Shown here: positions 42,301 through 51,277 of the stretch, in pieces
Numbering within the stretch: position 1 is the first letter of the stretch
Layout of the letters: the number at the start of each line of letters is the position of its first letter
DNA from: Halichondria panicea
Taxonomy: Eukaryota; Porifera; Demospongiae; Suberitida; Halichondriidae
Assembly: GCF_963675165.1 (NCBI RefSeq)
Contig: NC_087383.1
Span: forward strand, 3,440,979 to 3,504,978
Direction: 5' to 3'
DNA length: 64,000 nt
Made by a program: the position numbers and the translations under genes
The notes under the pieces: generated by a model
What the model was told of the DNA's origin: nothing
What the model saw: the letters and a program-made list of their open reading frames with translations, nothing else
The model's database searches: none

Positions 42301-45300
42301 CGTTTGTTAGACCTAGACTAAAACATACAAAGGCATTTTGTTCTTGCAGTAGGGAGTCTTACTGGGGTTCTTAGAAGAGAGGTATAGCTAACTATAGCTA
42401 ACTATAGCATTTCACTTTTATTGACCTGTGTTGTAAAAGTGCACCGTCAGCTCAATTAGCACTCGCCCGCAGATGATTATCACCCACTTATAGTTTTGCA
42501 TCAACAATCAAACAAAGCAATCGATCATGCTTTTCAAACTTGCACGAGATGCGATTCCCAACGTAAGACGCTCCTTCTGTAATCTGCTCCTGATATACTG
42601 TATTTACAACAGTCAATCCAATAACTGTGTAAGAAAAGGCTAACCCATGAATTACCCTTATACCACACTTATGTCACCACTAATTGATCTCATTGGTCAA
42701 CAGCTGTAGGATATATAGAATATTAGCATACAGCCCCAGGCATGCACAGTTTTTCAAGTTGTTTTTTAGTTTTTTCATTTGTTCAAGAAAGTAAGCAAAG
42801 AGAAAAGAGCCATGCTTGACAGTACTAAGACTCAAAGCGACGGCAGAAACAAGGAAGGTGCTCTCCAATTGGCCAACAAGATGGCTAAGCTTCCATGGGT
42901 CCATGGGCGCGGTTTAGATACATTTTATCCAAGGAGAGCTTGCAACTCCAGTAGGGGACGTCGAATGGTCAAAGCTTGGACCAAGGAAGCTCTTGAGCAT
43001 CTGTAGGAGTCAACATGTTGCTCAACTAGCTCTTTGACGGCTGCAAAATCCGGCATAGTCTTGTTCTTTTTTGCAGTCTGCATAGCGATTGAATTGTTGC
43101 TAGGGGGAGGTCCTTTTATAGTGCTACGGTCACGTGGTATAAATCAGATATGCCACACCTACTCGGAGGATATGCACCCTATATATCCTCCGCTACCGTG
43201 GTTACATACCCCTCGGCTCCGCCTCGGAGTAACCACGGTAGCGGAGGATATATGGGTGCATATCCTCCTCTTAGGTGTGGTATATCCTATACCTATAGTT
43301 TTGATGCTCATGCATACACATCATTGTACCAGTTTGATTATAAGTTTGGGCACAAAATATATACTGTATCTGCATGTAGGAATAGCAGTCTGCTATATAT
43401 TCTTTTATTAGAGACTAACCACGGCTAAGTATTGGGTGTGATACCTACGAGCCGGATACACAATTGTTTGATTGTCACGTCCTACTAAGTCCATGCAGCA
43501 GAGCACTTTTTAGAGCAACACAGATTCAGTGACATCATAATATTATTATGACACGTGGCGTCACTTGTGGTGCCTTTCAGTAACATGAAAATACTCTCGG
43601 AATGTATTTCAAAACCAAAAATAAACGAATTTGTGAAGTTTTAATGCAAATTTGTGCAAAATAAGCATTTGATTGTGGATTATTCAATGTACATGTATAA
43701 AATTTCTTTTGCAGATACTACTGCTGAGCTAAAGGCATTTCTCATTGTATCATCAGCTATTGTACTGCTCTTGGCTGTAGCTCGGCTTTTCTTTGAGACA
43801 ATCCAGTTCATCACCAAAAGATTGTCTTACCTTACTGACTGGATTAACTGGGTAGAAGTTATTCAGTATGTCACCACAATAATATTTGTGGTGGTGTATA
43901 GTACGGACAATTTCTGTGTCTTGAACTGGCAGTGGCAAATTGGAGTGATTTCAATATTCCTGGGGTGGATTAATCTTATCTCAAAGCTACCGTTTGTGGG
44001 GATTTACGTTCTCAAAATATCCATGACGACCTTGAAGATGTTGCTCTTGACCATGCTATTGATAATGTCCTTTGGGATACCATTTTTTATGGTTTTCTTT
44101 GACGTGAATGCCATCGTAAGTCATTGTACATGCAGTGTATATACTCTAGAGTATATAGATAAGAGTAAGAGTGTTGAACGGCTGTAGTAAACATGGAACC
44201 GCATTTGCCTGTCATTACTGTCGCCACTATTCAATTAATGAGTACTGTTACGTTGATTAAGTGTTCTTGAGTAAACTGCAGTGGTCTGTGCATGGTTTGT
44301 AGCACCGTCTGTATCAGGAACTGCGCAATCAGCATGTGCGGTTTTTGCGAAGTGTTGCTAATAATTTACCGATTGCCTATGAAATGATGACGCACAATAA
44401 GGCAAATGCAGTAATTACTATAGCTGGTCAACACTCTTATCTACTCTCTATATAAATTATGTAATGCATGTGTATATAGAGAGCATTAATTATGAGTGGA
44501 ACCTGTCATGTACCATACAGTGGGATATGTTCACTCTATATAGAGCCCTCAGCAGACATCTTCGAATATTCGCCTTTCAATACCAAAAAACCACACCCAC
44601 CAATAACTTTGCATGTGAATACCAGTGTGCATGTGGGACAGTAATTTCGTGTCTTCTGTCTGCCCTCGAAAAACACGAAATTTTGCACCTCACGAAAATT
44701 TCCCGCTGTGTACGGTATTGCACACTTGCACTGTTGTATACATAATATAGTATACATGCATGCATGACATACAGTATGTAATTTGTTGATTATTACAGCG
44801 TTCTCCATTTTCGGATGTTCCTCGATCGCTGCTTAAAGTGATGACTATGACAACTGGTGAGCTGGACTATGACACGATATTTCATTTGGATCCGTCTGGT
44901 GGAAGTGATGGTGCAGACAAAATACGTTTCCCTCCGATTTCAATCATTCTCTGGATCATATTCATCATACTTATGCCGATCATCCTCACCAACATGTTGG
45001 TATGTTTGTTTGTATTAAACGGAATGTTGCATCATCAATCAATAACTTACCACAGAGTTACGTTTCCCGTAGCAATTAATGCACTTTCCAGTATAATGTA
45101 TTATATAGAAGAAGTTCTGTTTGTGTCTTGTTCTCACAGACTAGTTTAGCTGTCTGTGGCACTGATGAAGTTCGGAAGGAAGCAAAACTAAAAAAGATAC
45201 AATTACAGGTACGACTATTATAAGCCAATCGGGAGTGTTTTATTTCAAATGCATGCATGGAAAGCACCAAATATGCTCTGCATGTGACTGACTATACTAT

Positions 45301-48300
45301 AATTATATGCACAGATCGAGTATATATGCGCGTGCAGTCGGTGCAACATAATTATTGCTCCAAATGCAACCTTGGGGATGCATGCACTGTTGCCTATAGT
45401 CTAGCTCATCTATATACTTGCCAGTACCCTCAGAAATATTTTGCCCAGTACTCCACCCACTAGTCCAGTCATCAGGTAGCCAGTGAGACAGGTGTAGAAA
45501 GCCGTGGAGCCCACAGCTCTCGGGATGGTGGTGTCACAGAAATCGCAAAGTTGCTGTAAACAAATATTATTGTATTGAGCATCTGATTTATGGTTAGAAC
45601 ATGGGCATGAGGTATCTATGTGTTATAGTGTCCCAAAGCTCGAGGGCTTTAGCCCAGGGGATGAGGGACACTATAACCATAGATACCGAAGCACATGTTC
45701 TAACTGATTTAGATCCCAAAACCTATATTGGCTACTAGAAATGCACTAGCTTAGCAACAGTCAACCTATATAAACAGCCAACCTAGCAACTGCATCATTA
45801 TTCTTTTGAAAACTAATATCTGAAGTTGGCATCTCTGTGTCTCTACTAACTAAGTCTGTGGTCTCTATTCAAGTCAACCCTGTTTCTCCACCTCAGTTTG
45901 ATGGACAAAATTATAGTTCTAGCTAGCTCCACCCACAAAACGGAAACATCCAGCTCCTCCCCCAGTTTTGCAGCAAACAAGCCCAGCACACTTTCCAAGA
46001 AACGAGCGGCTTGTACTACTCTCACAAAGCGAAAGGAAGACACCTAAGCTATAATTTGCAGCAAACAAGCCCAGCAAACGAGCGGCTCCTATACTACTCT
46101 TGAAAAAAGCGAAAGGAACTTTAGGAAGAAGCCAAAGCTAGAATCCCAGCACTTCCATACATCCAGCTCCTCCCCCATGCAGCCTTGTAGCAAAAAAGCA
46201 CAGCACACTGCCCAAAAAACGAGCGTCTCCTACTACTCTCGAACAAAGCCAAAAAAAAGAAACTAGAGCTTCTCTCTTTCATTCTAGTTCTGTTATTATA
46301 TATATTACTAGACAAAGCATCTAGCTACAATAATTTTTATGTTATTACATGCATTTGTATCTTCAACGATCGGAGAGCGGGAAACTATATACAGGAGTGC
46401 CTAAATTAATGCACAAAGTACATTTTTATAAAGTACATGCACATGTAAAACAGAGGTCTGTGTTTATCGTGCATTCTGCAAGAGATTCATAATTGACTCT
46501 TCTTATCTTATATATCTTTACAATAATTATAGGTTGAACAAGCATTGTCAATGGAAGAACTGGTAGTAGCCTTTCAGAAATGGTTCAAGTGTTGCCTGCC
46601 TAAAGGTTGGAAGCGGGCTAAAACTTCGCAAAGATTATCCCCAAATTTAGAAAGCAGCACAATTAAGCAACTTGGATTCCTATTGTGGGAAGGAGACTTA
46701 GGAGAGCGTTATGACGACATTCAAGCCATTACTCGTGTTTTGTCCCTTCCAGAGGTAATAATATATGTATGTATATATATTATACATGTATGTACCGTAC
46801 TCTACCGAGATTACGCCCACCCTAATTGAATGATACAAAGCAGCTACAGGTGGGATAAGCTTAATTTCGAAAACAGTAGTTTTGTCTCGAAATTAAGCCC
46901 ACCCAGGTGTTTGCTTCGAAATTAAGCCCACTCATTAAGAAACTATTCTTCTCTGTCTGCTATTATGCCTCGAGGTGTAGCCACACGAGAGATATATGGT
47001 AAAGCAGACTGCATGTGTGCATGTGTATCTGTCTGTGTGTGTGTGTATTCTCGCCGTAACTGCAACGGTTGCAATGTGACGAAAACTAACAGCTTCTATA
47101 TAATTATATATAGGCTAGCCACGTTCTCTTGGATTTTGATTCGTGGATTTGCAAACTAAAGCTTCTTTCTCAAGTTATGGCTAGTTTAACTCACGTAGAA
47201 GCTTAGAAACAAGAAATTCGGCGAGTGCATAACTCCAATCCGTTACAACGTCATGAACATGCACTTTAGTAAGAATTGAGAGACTGCATGCATGCATGTG
47301 TTAACAAGTTTCCATCCAACAGTCCACATCAACACTTCAATGTCACTATACGCATGGATGGATTGTGTATGCCTGTACTCAACACTGTAGCATAATTATG
47401 GTCATTATGTCACATAAATATCCAGGGGCGTAGCCAGGGGGGTGCTAGGGGTGCTCGAGCTAACCAGCCTGAGTCAAGTATACAAATTACAGAGAAATGT
47501 ATTTGATTATCCAGCTGAGCACCCCTTTTCTTCCAGATCTTGGCTGCAGTTATAGGCTGTTAGCTAGCTAGTAGGCAAGGAAAACGATTCAGTCTATAAA
47601 CTGTGCGCTATTCTGGCTTAAATCTATAAACTAGTTTTCTTTTGTGATCGTGGCCAGCTTCTCTGTGCAAATAAACGTTCAGCCATGCCCAACTTGGCAG
47701 ATAAGTTAATTATGTAAGAGGTGTGGCTTCCGGTCAACAACATTTTGGCGCTGCGCGGCTAAAAATCGGGCGCTTCACGCCCTCTTTCGTCTATAATAGC
47801 ATCCCTCCAAAATCCTGGTTAATAATTTGCGAAAAATTTACATGTGAATGATGTTGTAACAGAGTTATGCACTCGCCGAATTTTCTTGTTCTATGCTTTT
47901 CCGGGCAACCCTAGCAACGTTTCACCAATAGTTCGATCCCAGGCCAAGTTTCGCTTTTGGATTGGATAAGCGAACAACTATAGGCCTGGTACAAGTTGTC
48001 AGTGCATGCGTCAAATTTTCATTTCGTGATATAATTTAATAACCTATGTACATACAGTGTGAGTATATAATTATATATAATAGTTAGACACTGTTTAGGA
48101 AGTTTCTACATGATTTAGAAGCCCAAAGGGCTGGTTGTAGTATCCCGAACGCAGTGAGGGTTCTACTAGCCCTGAGGACTTCTAAATCATGTGGAAACTT
48201 CCTAAACAGTGTCTAAGCATTTTAGATCATAGCAACCATGAGTATTTAGCCAATCAGATTTGAATGTTCTTATCTAATCTTTGCTACATGATTTTCTAAG

Positions 48301-49168
48301 TGAAGTACATGATTTTCTATTGAAGTACATGATTTTCTATTGAAGTACATGATTTTCTAAATTGGATAGAACATTTCCTCTAACCAATCAGATTGCAGTA
48401 TTTATGACAAACATGATCTAAATATAGACATGCATGCAAGATGCACATTAGGAAGCTGCTTCATGCACAATTAAGGAGAGTGCCGGTTGTGCTGCAGCAC
48501 GATTATAGTGAGCACAATAATTAGTAATCGAGGGCAACATGATTGATTAAACTTTTCAGGGAGGCTTAGAAGGGCTGCTGCATGGACCTCTCTATAGGCC
48601 CCTATATTCAACTCATGCGCAGGTAAACCTTGCTTGAGAAACGTAGATTCTCTTGATGCTTCTGAGCTACCTTTTTTTTAGGTAAAATTCGGAGCTGCAC
48701 TACGCCTCTTGGAAGCAGAAGCATCTTCTTACTAGTACAAGCTACCTTGTTTTAGTTGCTCCATGAATAGCTAAGTTGGTGCCACAGCAAGTTATACAAG
48801 CGGTTGTCATACTGAAAAACAGTTAACCTTTTTTTTAGTAAAATTTTGAGCTGTTATTTTGCCACCCCTGCAAATCTAAGCTATCTACGGCTCTGTACAC
48901 ATGTGTGATTAGTAAGCACTGAATTTCAGCATCATATATAGTGTCGTTATGGTTGCTGGTGCATGCAGTGGCTTCCATACTTAATTCGTCAGCCCACATG
49001 CACTATATACTCCTTTATAATTTACGGTTGTAAGATATATACTTCAATTAAGCCGAGGGTTTATCCACTCTCTATATTGTTTTAAGGCTTTTACAACTGC
49101 AGAATGCAAATAAAGAAGTATTGGACGAAGCTGACGCACTAAATGAGAAAATGGAGACAACCCTTTGA
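27332..49168 (+). CDS. TRPA-type ankyrin/TRP cation channel, copy B (C-terminally truncated)
   Basis: Exons: 27332-27367, 28502-28661, 29496-29604, 32182-32355, 32495-32641, 34409-34523, 35028-35146, 35202-35317, 37739-37853, 39028-39175, 41362-41536, 42067-42123, 43715-44115, 44799-44999, 45140-45208, 46533-46754 and 49103-49168 (TGA). They join in phase to 809 codons plus stop. It is a close tandem copy of gene A with the same ankyrin, S1-S6 and pore plan and an intact TTGELDY. Differences: two 3-codon losses in exon 13 (S4 and S4-S5 linker), post-S6 LAVGD changed to LAVCG, G-to-D at the fifth residue of exon 14, two tail exons absent, and CGA of copy A changed to TGA at 49166-49168. All splice sites used are canonical, so it may still be expressed, but altered function is plausible. 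No start codon was located. Confidence 0.8.
28809..29380. mobile_element. TAGCCTCG-family element, copy B specific, 9-bp target duplication
   Basis: The 572-bp element begins TAGCCTCGATTCCAGGCC and ends GGCCTTGAGAAGGAGGCTA. It is flanked by TGAAAATAC on both sides (28800-28808, 29381-29389). Copy A has one TGAAAATAC at 4383-4391 and no element, giving a clean empty site. A 9-bp duplication is typical of Mutator-like elements; assignment to that superfamily is inference. No coding capacity. Confidence 0.85.
30015..31382 (+). mobile_element. Two CCTCGGTG-family repeats in intron 3 of copy B
   Basis: These are counterparts of the pair at 4719-6045 in copy A, with small length changes in the GT and GTCT microsatellites. 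The intron (29605-32181) shows no further exon. Confidence 0.55.
32845..34098. mobile_element. 1.25-kb inverted-repeat element in intron 5 of copy B only
   Basis: The left end CCTTTTCCTCATATATAACA and the right end TGTTATGAGGAAAAGG are inverted, with the matching stretch extending about 50 bp (ACAATGACAAATGA and its complement). A second inverted repeat lies inside: about 33010-33115 pairs with 33305-33405 (CTCGCTGGTCACTCCCATCA). The sequence is absent from copy A. Short frames inside look unsupported. Confidence 0.65.
36204..36601. mobile_element. CAGGGGC-end MITE, copy B specific, 5-bp target duplication
   Basis: The 398-bp element begins CAGGGGCATAGCCAGG and ends CCTACGCCCCTG. It is flanked by CGAGG on both sides (36199-36203, 36602-36606). 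Copy A has a single CGAGG at 9964-9968 in GCACGAGGGATACGG, the empty site. It belongs to the same family as 19676-19960. Confidence 0.85.
39620..40285. mobile_element. Element with CTCAGGTGCATTAAGGAC ends, copy B specific
   Basis: The 666-bp segment starts CTCAGGTGCATTAAGGAC and ends GTCCTTAATGCACCTGAG as inverted repeats. In copy A the flanks are joined (GGCCTCAAGAGTTTGTATC near 13131). A related single end occurs in both copies near 11755 and 38475. No coding sequence is evident. Confidence 0.7.
42779..43006 (+). other. Unrecognised basic open frame in intron 12 of copy B
   Basis: A 75-codon frame rich in Lys and Arg (for example SSRGRRMVKAWTKEALEHL near its end) lies in sequence absent from copy A. 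It looks less random than neighbouring frames and may be part of an inserted element. I recognise no family, and no splice or promoter evidence supports it. Confidence 0.15.
43148..43284. repeat. Near-perfect hairpin, arms of about 57 bp, copy B only
   Basis: The left arm ATATGCCACACCTACTCGGA... and the right arm ...TTAGGTGTGGTATAT pair almost completely around a short GC-rich loop (CCCCTCGGCTCCGCC). It is absent from the equivalent intron of copy A near 14890. It is likely a foldback or MITE insertion. Confidence 0.85.
44511..44716. mobile_element. MITE in intron 13 of copy B (counterpart of 16131-16330)
   Basis: It occupies the same position and has the same ends as in copy A, with substitutions and small deletions, so it was present before duplication. 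Confidence 0.55.
45428..45553 (-). other. Exon-like segment on the minus strand inside intron 15 of copy B
   Basis: Read on the minus strand, TTTGTTTACAG at 45554-45564 is a good splice acceptor. It is followed by 126 bp (42 codons, no stop) and a donor AGG|GTACTGG at 45421-45427. The peptide starts Q-L-C-D-F-C-D and contains AFYTCLTGYLMTGLVGGVLG, a membrane-like Gly-rich helix. Both boundaries are phase 0. Copy A has the same locus with 91 bp deleted (17026-17061). I do not recognise the protein and found no neighbouring minus-strand exons. It may be a displaced or relic exon, or chance. Confidence 0.3.
45592..45704. repeat. Hairpin-forming inverted repeat, copy B only
   Basis: GGTTAGAACATG...GGTATCTATG...TTATAGTGTCCC at 45592-45633 pairs with GGGACACTATAACCATAGATACC...CATGTTCTAAC at 45665-45704. 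It is absent from copy A. Non-coding. Confidence 0.8.
45950..46260. repeat. Degenerate tandem repeat, about three units, copy B only
   Basis: Segments with GCAGCAAACAAGCCCAGCA, ACGAGCGGC and TACTACTCT recur in the same order about three times with indels. Two minus-strand frames across it resemble each other only because of the repeat. The segment is missing from copy A intron 15. Confidence 0.7.
47423..47817. mobile_element. CAGGGGCGTAGCCAGG-end MITE in copy B, right end lost
   Basis: It has the same left end and left flank (ACATAAATATC) as 19676-19960 in copy A. The right side stops at AAATCCTGGTTAATAA, without the terminal TACGCCCCTG. It keeps about 100 bp of interior missing from copy A. 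Confidence 0.7.
48084..48216. repeat. Hairpin-forming inverted repeat in copy B
   Basis: TTAGACACTGTTTAGGAAGT on the left pairs with ACTTCCTAAACAGTGTCTAA on the right, and pairing continues through ACATGATTTAGAAG. No counterpart is present in copy A. Confidence 0.85.
48300..48362. repeat. 19-bp tandem repeat, about three copies
   Basis: GAAGTACATGATTTTCTAT-type units are repeated head to tail just downstream of the hairpin at 48084-48216, in the last intron of copy B. Confidence 0.8.
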
Positions 49169-49774
49169 GAATTTAAGGTATAATTATATATATATAATTA
49201 TATATAATTTATAGCATATACATGCATGTACTGTGTTCCCAGCCATATACTCAGTCACACTGCCTGTGTTGGAATTATGTTTGGTCCTTAATTGCTATAC
49301 ACTCACTATATAATGCAGTCACTCGGGCCGATCGTCTTAAATGTCCAAGTTTATGCTCTCTTCTACTACTGAACTGCTGATTTATTGTTGTATTAAGGTT
49401 TTTGATTCTATATATTATTATTTAATTTTGCTGTGTTGCTGTATTACGAGGCAATGTGCAGTTTAATTCTATTTCAAGTTCCATTGTCTGGATCATAACT
49501 CAAATGTCAAAGTTTTACGTGACAGTTGCTGATAATATTTTTAGTATCAGGGTTTATTTCTATAAATTTTGCTGTATTGTTGTATGAGTGTGCTTCTATT
49601 TCCATGTTTATATAATTATATATAGTTTAAAGACTTCCCCTGCATGTTACTGACTAATAGTACTAGAGAGACTGAGATGACAGAAATAATTGTAGTACAC
49701 GGTGTGTTTGACATGTTTAAGGTTTGATTACTGTACTGGTTTGTTGGACTGAATAGATCTACAAGCTTTCCGGA

Positions 49775-50030
49775 CAGAGAAAATGAAAGGTGCAATTAAG
49801 ATTGTTCGGGTCGAAATTCCCGATAAAATGTTTCCACAGGTATTTTGTAAGGTGTGATTTGTTTGTGTTCAACGATGACTCTGGATCCAAAACACCTCTT
49901 GGGAGCACATTCCAGAGCCGGACTATATATACGGATGAAAAAGAAGTTTCTCGTAGTCATTAGCCTCACGAATTTGTGCTCCAGTTTGACACCATTTGCT
50001 CTTGTCCTGTTATTAATGAAAGCACCGTAG
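49775..50030 (-). pseudogene. 3' remnant of a second LINE reverse transcriptase
   Basis: On the minus strand, R-T-R-A-N-G-V-K-L-E is followed, after a frame change, by R-L-W-N-V-L-P-R-G-V-L and a tail with F-D-P-N-N-L and C-T-F-H-F-L-C-P. This L-W-N-x-L-P then C-T-F-H-F-L-C-P ending is typical of the C-terminus of LINE ORF2 proteins. Only the last 80 or so codons remain. Similarity between TRPA units A and B ends where this fragment begins. Confidence 0.6.
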
Positions 50031-50717
50031 GTGCTGATGCCTCGGTGGAGATGCCATAACAGTTGAACATTATAAAGCTAGCTACTAATAGCTTATTAAT
50101 TGCAATATTTTACTGCATGCAAACTCAGAGTGGGTAATTATCGACCATGATTGTTGTTAAAAACGATCGATGCCAAAAGTTCAAGTCTAAAATTATTAAT
50201 TAATGGCTGCCATCAGCAGAGCCTTGCAGCTCTCTTCTCACTCTTGCAGCTACCAATAGCTATATAGCGTTCTAGTGCAGAGCTAACTACTAAGTAGAGT
50301 AGTAACACTCGGTAAACAAGTTTGGCTACGTGCTCTTCTGAAAAGGCTGCAATGGCATTCCAAGTAAGCAACTAGGCATATTACTCGAGAACGAAGCATT
50401 ATTTTGCAAATCCAAGAAAACATGACTAGAAACTCTTACTTGCACTTGATTCATCCTTGAGCAGCTGTAGCAGTCTACACACACACACACACACACATGC
50501 AGACACACACACGTCACACACTGTGACAGACCAGAGATAGAGTAATACTGATTTCTCTCTACAAACACACTAGCCTCGATCCCAGGCCGAGTTTTTGCTT
50601 TTATAACGTTTGCCTAACCGTTATAAAAGCGAAAACTCGGCCTGGGATCGAGGCTACAAACACGAGTTTTGAACACATGCACCTATACCTCGCTTGCGCA
50701 TGCGCACCAAGGCATAA
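50013..50717 (-). mobile_element. CCTCGGTG-family repeat, minus orientation, with nested palindrome
   Basis: It starts near AAAGCACCGTAGGTGCTGATGC and ends near CGCTTGCGCATGCGCACCAAGG. It is closely similar to 1826-2733, carries a (CA)n at about 50476-50498, and is interrupted by the palindrome at 50571-50656. Confidence 0.65.
50571..50656. mobile_element. 86-bp palindromic MITE of the TAGCCTCG family
   Basis: The two arms, TAGCCTCGATCCCAGGCCGAG and its complement, are almost exact inverted repeats and extend through GCTTTTATAACG. The flanks CAAACACAC and CAAACACGA agree at seven of nine bases, compatible with an aged 9-bp target duplication. Confidence 0.8.
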
Positions 50718-51277
50718 CAAACATAGTGCATTCTACCGCAAAGAAACTAACTAAGCAATACTGTGGGCGTAAGAATGTCACATGACATGATACTGCACTC
50801 TGTGATTGGTCATTACTAGCCTCTACACAGGCTCTCCTTTTTCTGTTCTTTACCGGTATCACAATCGTTCAATAAGATAAAATACTGCATTATTCGTTCA
50901 ATGAGATAAAATACAGTATTAATTGGAGGAGTAAAGAAAGAAATAGACGTACGCCCATTTCTTTCTTTGCTGCCTCACTATGTCTTTCTTATGTTTATGG
51001 ATGAACAGTGACAACAGTAAGAAAAAGTAAGGCCTGGGAACGAGGCTAGGTCATTACCAGATTCAGGTACGGCACAACTCTCAGTCCCTTACCCCGAGGA
51101 AGGGCTAGCCATAATTATTATTGCTACTCTATGGGCGTGGTTTAGTCTATCAGGAAATGATCGTTAGTGCTTGCCATTGGCTGATTGTGCACTTTTTGAA
51201 AAAGCTATAGGTACGTAAGTACGTCAAGCTGTGCACTGGTACGCGTTCACTGGTCCAGGTATTGAGAAGATCGAAGA
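50718..51277. other. 5' flank of the kinesin gene
   Basis: This 560-bp stretch between the last repeat and the kinesin ATG contains a degenerate TAGCCTCG-family end (GGCCTGGGAACGAGGCTA near 51031) and no open frame of note. It should hold the promoter and 5' UTR; I could not identify a TATA box or other element with confidence. Confidence 0.4.

Larger units (their letters stand above)
41362..45208 (+). other. Transmembrane and pore exons of TRPA copy B (exons 11-15)
   Basis: The plan is that of copy A, but exon 13 is 401 bp instead of 419. Nine bases are missing at about 43980 (the L-F-V of S4) and nine at about 44014 (the I-F-I of the S4-S5 linker), both in frame. Exon 14 keeps the filter-like TTGELDY. 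Exon 15 reads T-S-L-A-V-C-G-T instead of T-S-L-A-V-G-D-T. These regions couple voltage-sensor-like helices and gate, so altered gating is possible. Confidence 0.8.

Noticed and set aside
43034-43428. Two plus-strand frames of 92-125 codons
   Set aside because: They run across the hairpin at 43148-43284 and intron sequence, and have no motifs.
45846-46315. Two similar minus-strand frames with hydrophobic segments
   Set aside because: They arise from the tandem repeat at 45950-46260. They resemble each other because of the repeat, and no splice context supports coding.
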